A DNA stretch of 8,065 bases from Candidatus Delongbacteria bacterium (GTDB lineage: Bacteria; Bacteroidota; Bacteroidia; Bacteroidales; ML635J-15): contig JAQIDD010000300.1 of assembly GCA_027858215.1 (NCBI GenBank), forward strand, positions 1 to 8,065, in the 5' to 3' direction. Within the stretch, counting starts at the first letter, position 1. The number at the start of each line of letters is the position of its first letter. Both the position numbers and the translations under genes were made by a program. Shown here piece after piece: positions 6,373 through 8,065 of this stretch. Under the pieces are notes generated by a model. That model was given only the letters and a program-made list of their open reading frames with translations, did not search any database and was not told the DNA's origin.

Positions 6373-7911
6373 ATGAAAACACAAAAACTCCTCCCCATTT
6401 TATTGATTTTGCTTTTTGCAAAAATCAGCTCTTACGCCCAACCCGAAAGCTTTTACCATGAGTTTTCAATCTATTATAATGACAGCGTCACTTTGTTTTG
6501 TAACCAAAATTCATTTCAAATCAGTGACAGCACCTATCTTTCATCAGGAAACTATGGACCAGGCTTTTACGGACTTGCAGGCCGTGTTATCTGGGATTCT
6601 GCAGGCAATGTACTTGATGCTAGATACTTAGATGTGGATGAATCCTTTTATCTTAATGGGCTTGCCAGGATTGATTCTAACCGGTTTTTACTGTATGGGG
6701 AGTTTGATCTTTACCATGATGTCACGGGAAACTATATTGATATGGCTGCTGCCATGGTCTGTTTTAACCAAAATGGTGATTTGTTATGGCAAAAGGCTTA
6801 TGGGGGGTACGCCCCTGGTTACCCCGATATTGAGGAACCAAGCTATAATTATAGCGATGCATTTGGTCATGTAGAAATTGACACGCTAAATCAGCGTATA
6901 TATGCAATGGGATACTCTGAGTCATTCAATGAAGAACACAAAGCGGCACCCTATATTGTATGCACAGATTATAATGGTGAAACAATTTGGACCTGGGTTA
7001 TGCCGGATTTACCTGAATACGATGGAGGAGGATTTTTATTCGAATCAATAATTACCTCCAATGATGAAATATTGGTTGTTGGTAAGATACGTATTTCAGA
7101 AACAAGTACGGAAGATGTAAATCCTACTCGTGGAATTATCATAAAACTAAGCCCTGATGGAGAAATGCTATGGCACAAGACATGGGGGTACAATAACGCC
7201 AGCACAGCGGATGTAATTGAAATATCCCCTGGCAGGTATGTTATGGGAGGCATACACGTTAACACTGGTGGTATGTATGGTATATCATCCGGGCATTTGG
7301 TAAAATTTGATGATGCGGGGAACTTTCTTACAGAAAAAGAAATTACACGTGGGGATAACAGCGTAATACGACTATATAAACTGTTTAAAAACGATGATGG
7401 GTTTGCTGTTCTTGGTGTTTTTCGTATTCGGGACAATGGTGAAATAATTGATGATAATTTTTATATTAATGAATATTCGTATGATTTAGATTTAACCTGT
7501 GAGCATAATTATGTAGATACTATTTGTTCTAATGGAGCTTTCGACCTTAGGGGTATTAGCAAAACATATGATGGTGGATTTCTTTTTACTGGTTTTTTTG
7601 ATAATAATGTTGTTATGAAATCAGACAGTGAGTTAAACTTGCCTTTATCCGAGGGATGGGATGCTGTTGAAGAAAAACAGGTAAACAAAAACATCACATT
7701 ATATCCAAATCCGGTAAGCAATATCTTATACGTTAATAATCCTGAAAATGTAGCAATTAGAAAAATAACAATATACGATTTATCGGGAAGAAAAATAATG
7801 GAAAAACATTGTTACGAAAATGATGCTCATATTAACCTTAGTAACATAGAAAAAGGGATGTACATCATAAAGATAAACAACTCATATACAGAAAAATTAA
7901 TAAAACGGTGA
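6373..7911 (+). CDS. T9SS-secreted protein with C-terminal sorting domain, paralog 2
   Basis: This is a 512-aa paralog of the preceding gene, with the same predicted export route. Residues 1-23 are the signal peptide (ending SYAQ), followed by the shared PESFYHEF. The aromatic motifs recur in the same order: NGDLLWQKAYGG (134-145), NGETIWTWVMPD (201-212), GEMLWHKTWGY (263-273) and AGNFLTEKEI (315-324). The sorting tail spans about 440-512: LYPNP (443-447), ITIYDLSGRKIM (465-476), GMYIIKI (495-501), ending EKLIKR. By ungapped hand count the first 210 residues differ from paralog 1 at about 54 positions (about 74% identical). The last 72 residues share only about 29 (about 40%). Indels accumulate between residues 220 and 440. 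The ATG at 6373 is chosen for the same reasons as in paralog 1, and no Shine-Dalgarno directly precedes it. Function beyond secretion is unknown. Confidence 0.88.
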   Translation: MKTQKLLPILLILLFAKISSYAQPESFYHEFSIYYNDSVTLFCNQNSFQISDSTYLSSGNYGPGFYGLAGRVIWDSAGNVLDARYLDVDESFYLNGLARIDSNRFLLYGEFDLYHDVTGNYIDMAAAMVCFNQNGDLLWQKAYGGYAPGYPDIEEPSYNYSDAFGHVEIDTLNQRIYAMGYSESFNEEHKAAPYIVCTDYNGETIWTWVMPDLPEYDGGGFLFESIITSNDEILVVGKIRISETSTEDVNPTRGIIIKLSPDGEMLWHKTWGYNNASTADVIEISPGRYVMGGIHVNTGGMYGISSGHLVKFDDAGNFLTEKEITRGDNSVIRLYKLFKNDDGFAVLGVFRIRDNGEIIDDNFYINEYSYDLDLTCEHNYVDTICSNGAFDLRGISKTYDGGFLFTGFFDNNVVMKSDSELNLPLSEGWDAVEEKQVNKNITLYPNPVSNILYVNNPENVAIRKITIYDLSGRKIMEKHCYENDAHINLSNIEKGMYIIKINNSYTEKLIKR

Positions 7912-7957
7912 ATTAGAAATAATGATTTTAAAAGAAATGTTTTTAAAACTACCGGGT

Positions 7958-8028
7958 TTGCCTGTCTTATGATCAGAATTTGCAAATTGAATCTCCGATA
8001 TGGGCAAATTATATCATTTGACAGGCAA
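7958..8028. other. Long imperfect hairpin (71 nt) downstream of paralog 2
   Basis: TTGCCTGTC 7958-7966 pairs perfectly with GACAGGCAA 8020-8028. A TT/TT mismatch follows, then ATGAT 7969-7973 with ATCAT 8013-8017, a small internal loop, and AATTTGC 7977-7983 with GCAAATT 8004-8010. That makes 21 base pairs around a 20-nt apical loop. AATTTGCAAATT (7977-7988) is also a perfect palindrome by itself. It lacks attC core sequences and a terminator T-run. It could be a small structured RNA, a processed 3' UTR, or a small palindromic repeat element. Confidence 0.5.
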
Positions 8029-8035
8029 CTTCGAG

Positions 8036-8065
8036 CAGGAGGAAAACTATTTTATTTTCCTCCTG
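8036..8065 (+). terminator. Perfect 11-bp hairpin, probable transcription terminator
   Basis: CAGGAGGAAAA (8036-8046) and TTTTCCTCCTG (8055-8065) are exact complements around the 8-nt loop CTATTTTA. It lies 125 bp past the stop of the second T9SS gene. Stem strength and location suit an intrinsic terminator, possibly bidirectional. The following bases, where a T-run would be, lie outside the window, and the stem may extend further. Confidence 0.55.

Noticed and set aside
7958..8028. Integron attC site
   Set aside because: The hairpin has attC-like length and symmetry, but lacks the RYYYAAC and GTTRRRY core sites at its ends, and no cassette array or integrase is present.

Overview
The window looks like chromosomal DNA from a member of the Bacteroidota. 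Five things point there: a eukaryote/archaeal-style prolyl-tRNA synthetase, a Tyr/Asp- and Ser/Gly-rich surface lipoprotein, a FadL/OmpP1-type outer-membrane barrel, two secreted proteins with type IX secretion (T9SS) C-terminal sorting domains, and A-rich start regions that mostly lack Shine-Dalgarno sequences. No RNA genes, CRISPR array or transposase gene is visible.

Layout. Bases 1-1072 hold the N-terminal 357 codons of proS on the minus strand; its 3' end lies outside the window. A 75-bp divergent promoter region separates it from a plus-strand pair: a 485-aa low-complexity lipoprotein (1148-2605) and, 53 bp later, a 483-aa FadL-family porin (2659-4110). Bases 4111-4535 carry no convincing gene but contain several small hairpins. 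Next come two tandem paralogous T9SS cargo genes (4655-6187 and 6373-7911; 510 and 512 aa). Each has a signal peptide, a body with recurring 'GDxxWxK'-like motifs suggesting a beta-propeller, and a C-terminal sorting domain. The window ends in a non-coding tail (7912-8065) with a long 71-nt imperfect hairpin followed by a perfect 11-bp hairpin.

The most interesting signal is the leader in front of each T9SS gene. The 119 bp immediately upstream of the two start codons (4536-4654 and 6254-6372) align without gaps and with only three differences. The coding sequences behind them are heavily diverged, even at synonymous positions and even where the proteins are most alike. This non-coding block can be folded into several stems and encloses a strong Shine-Dalgarno sequence followed by a 3-codon ORF (ATG GTG AAA TAG). 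It could be a structured cis-regulatory RNA, a regulatory DNA element, or a segment kept identical by gene conversion.

How the genes relate. proS is housekeeping and unrelated to the rest. The lipoprotein/FadL pair is probably one outer-membrane operon. The two secreted paralogs are a separate, duplicated surface or secreted function, apparently controlled by the shared leader. No substrate or partner can be named from sequence alone.
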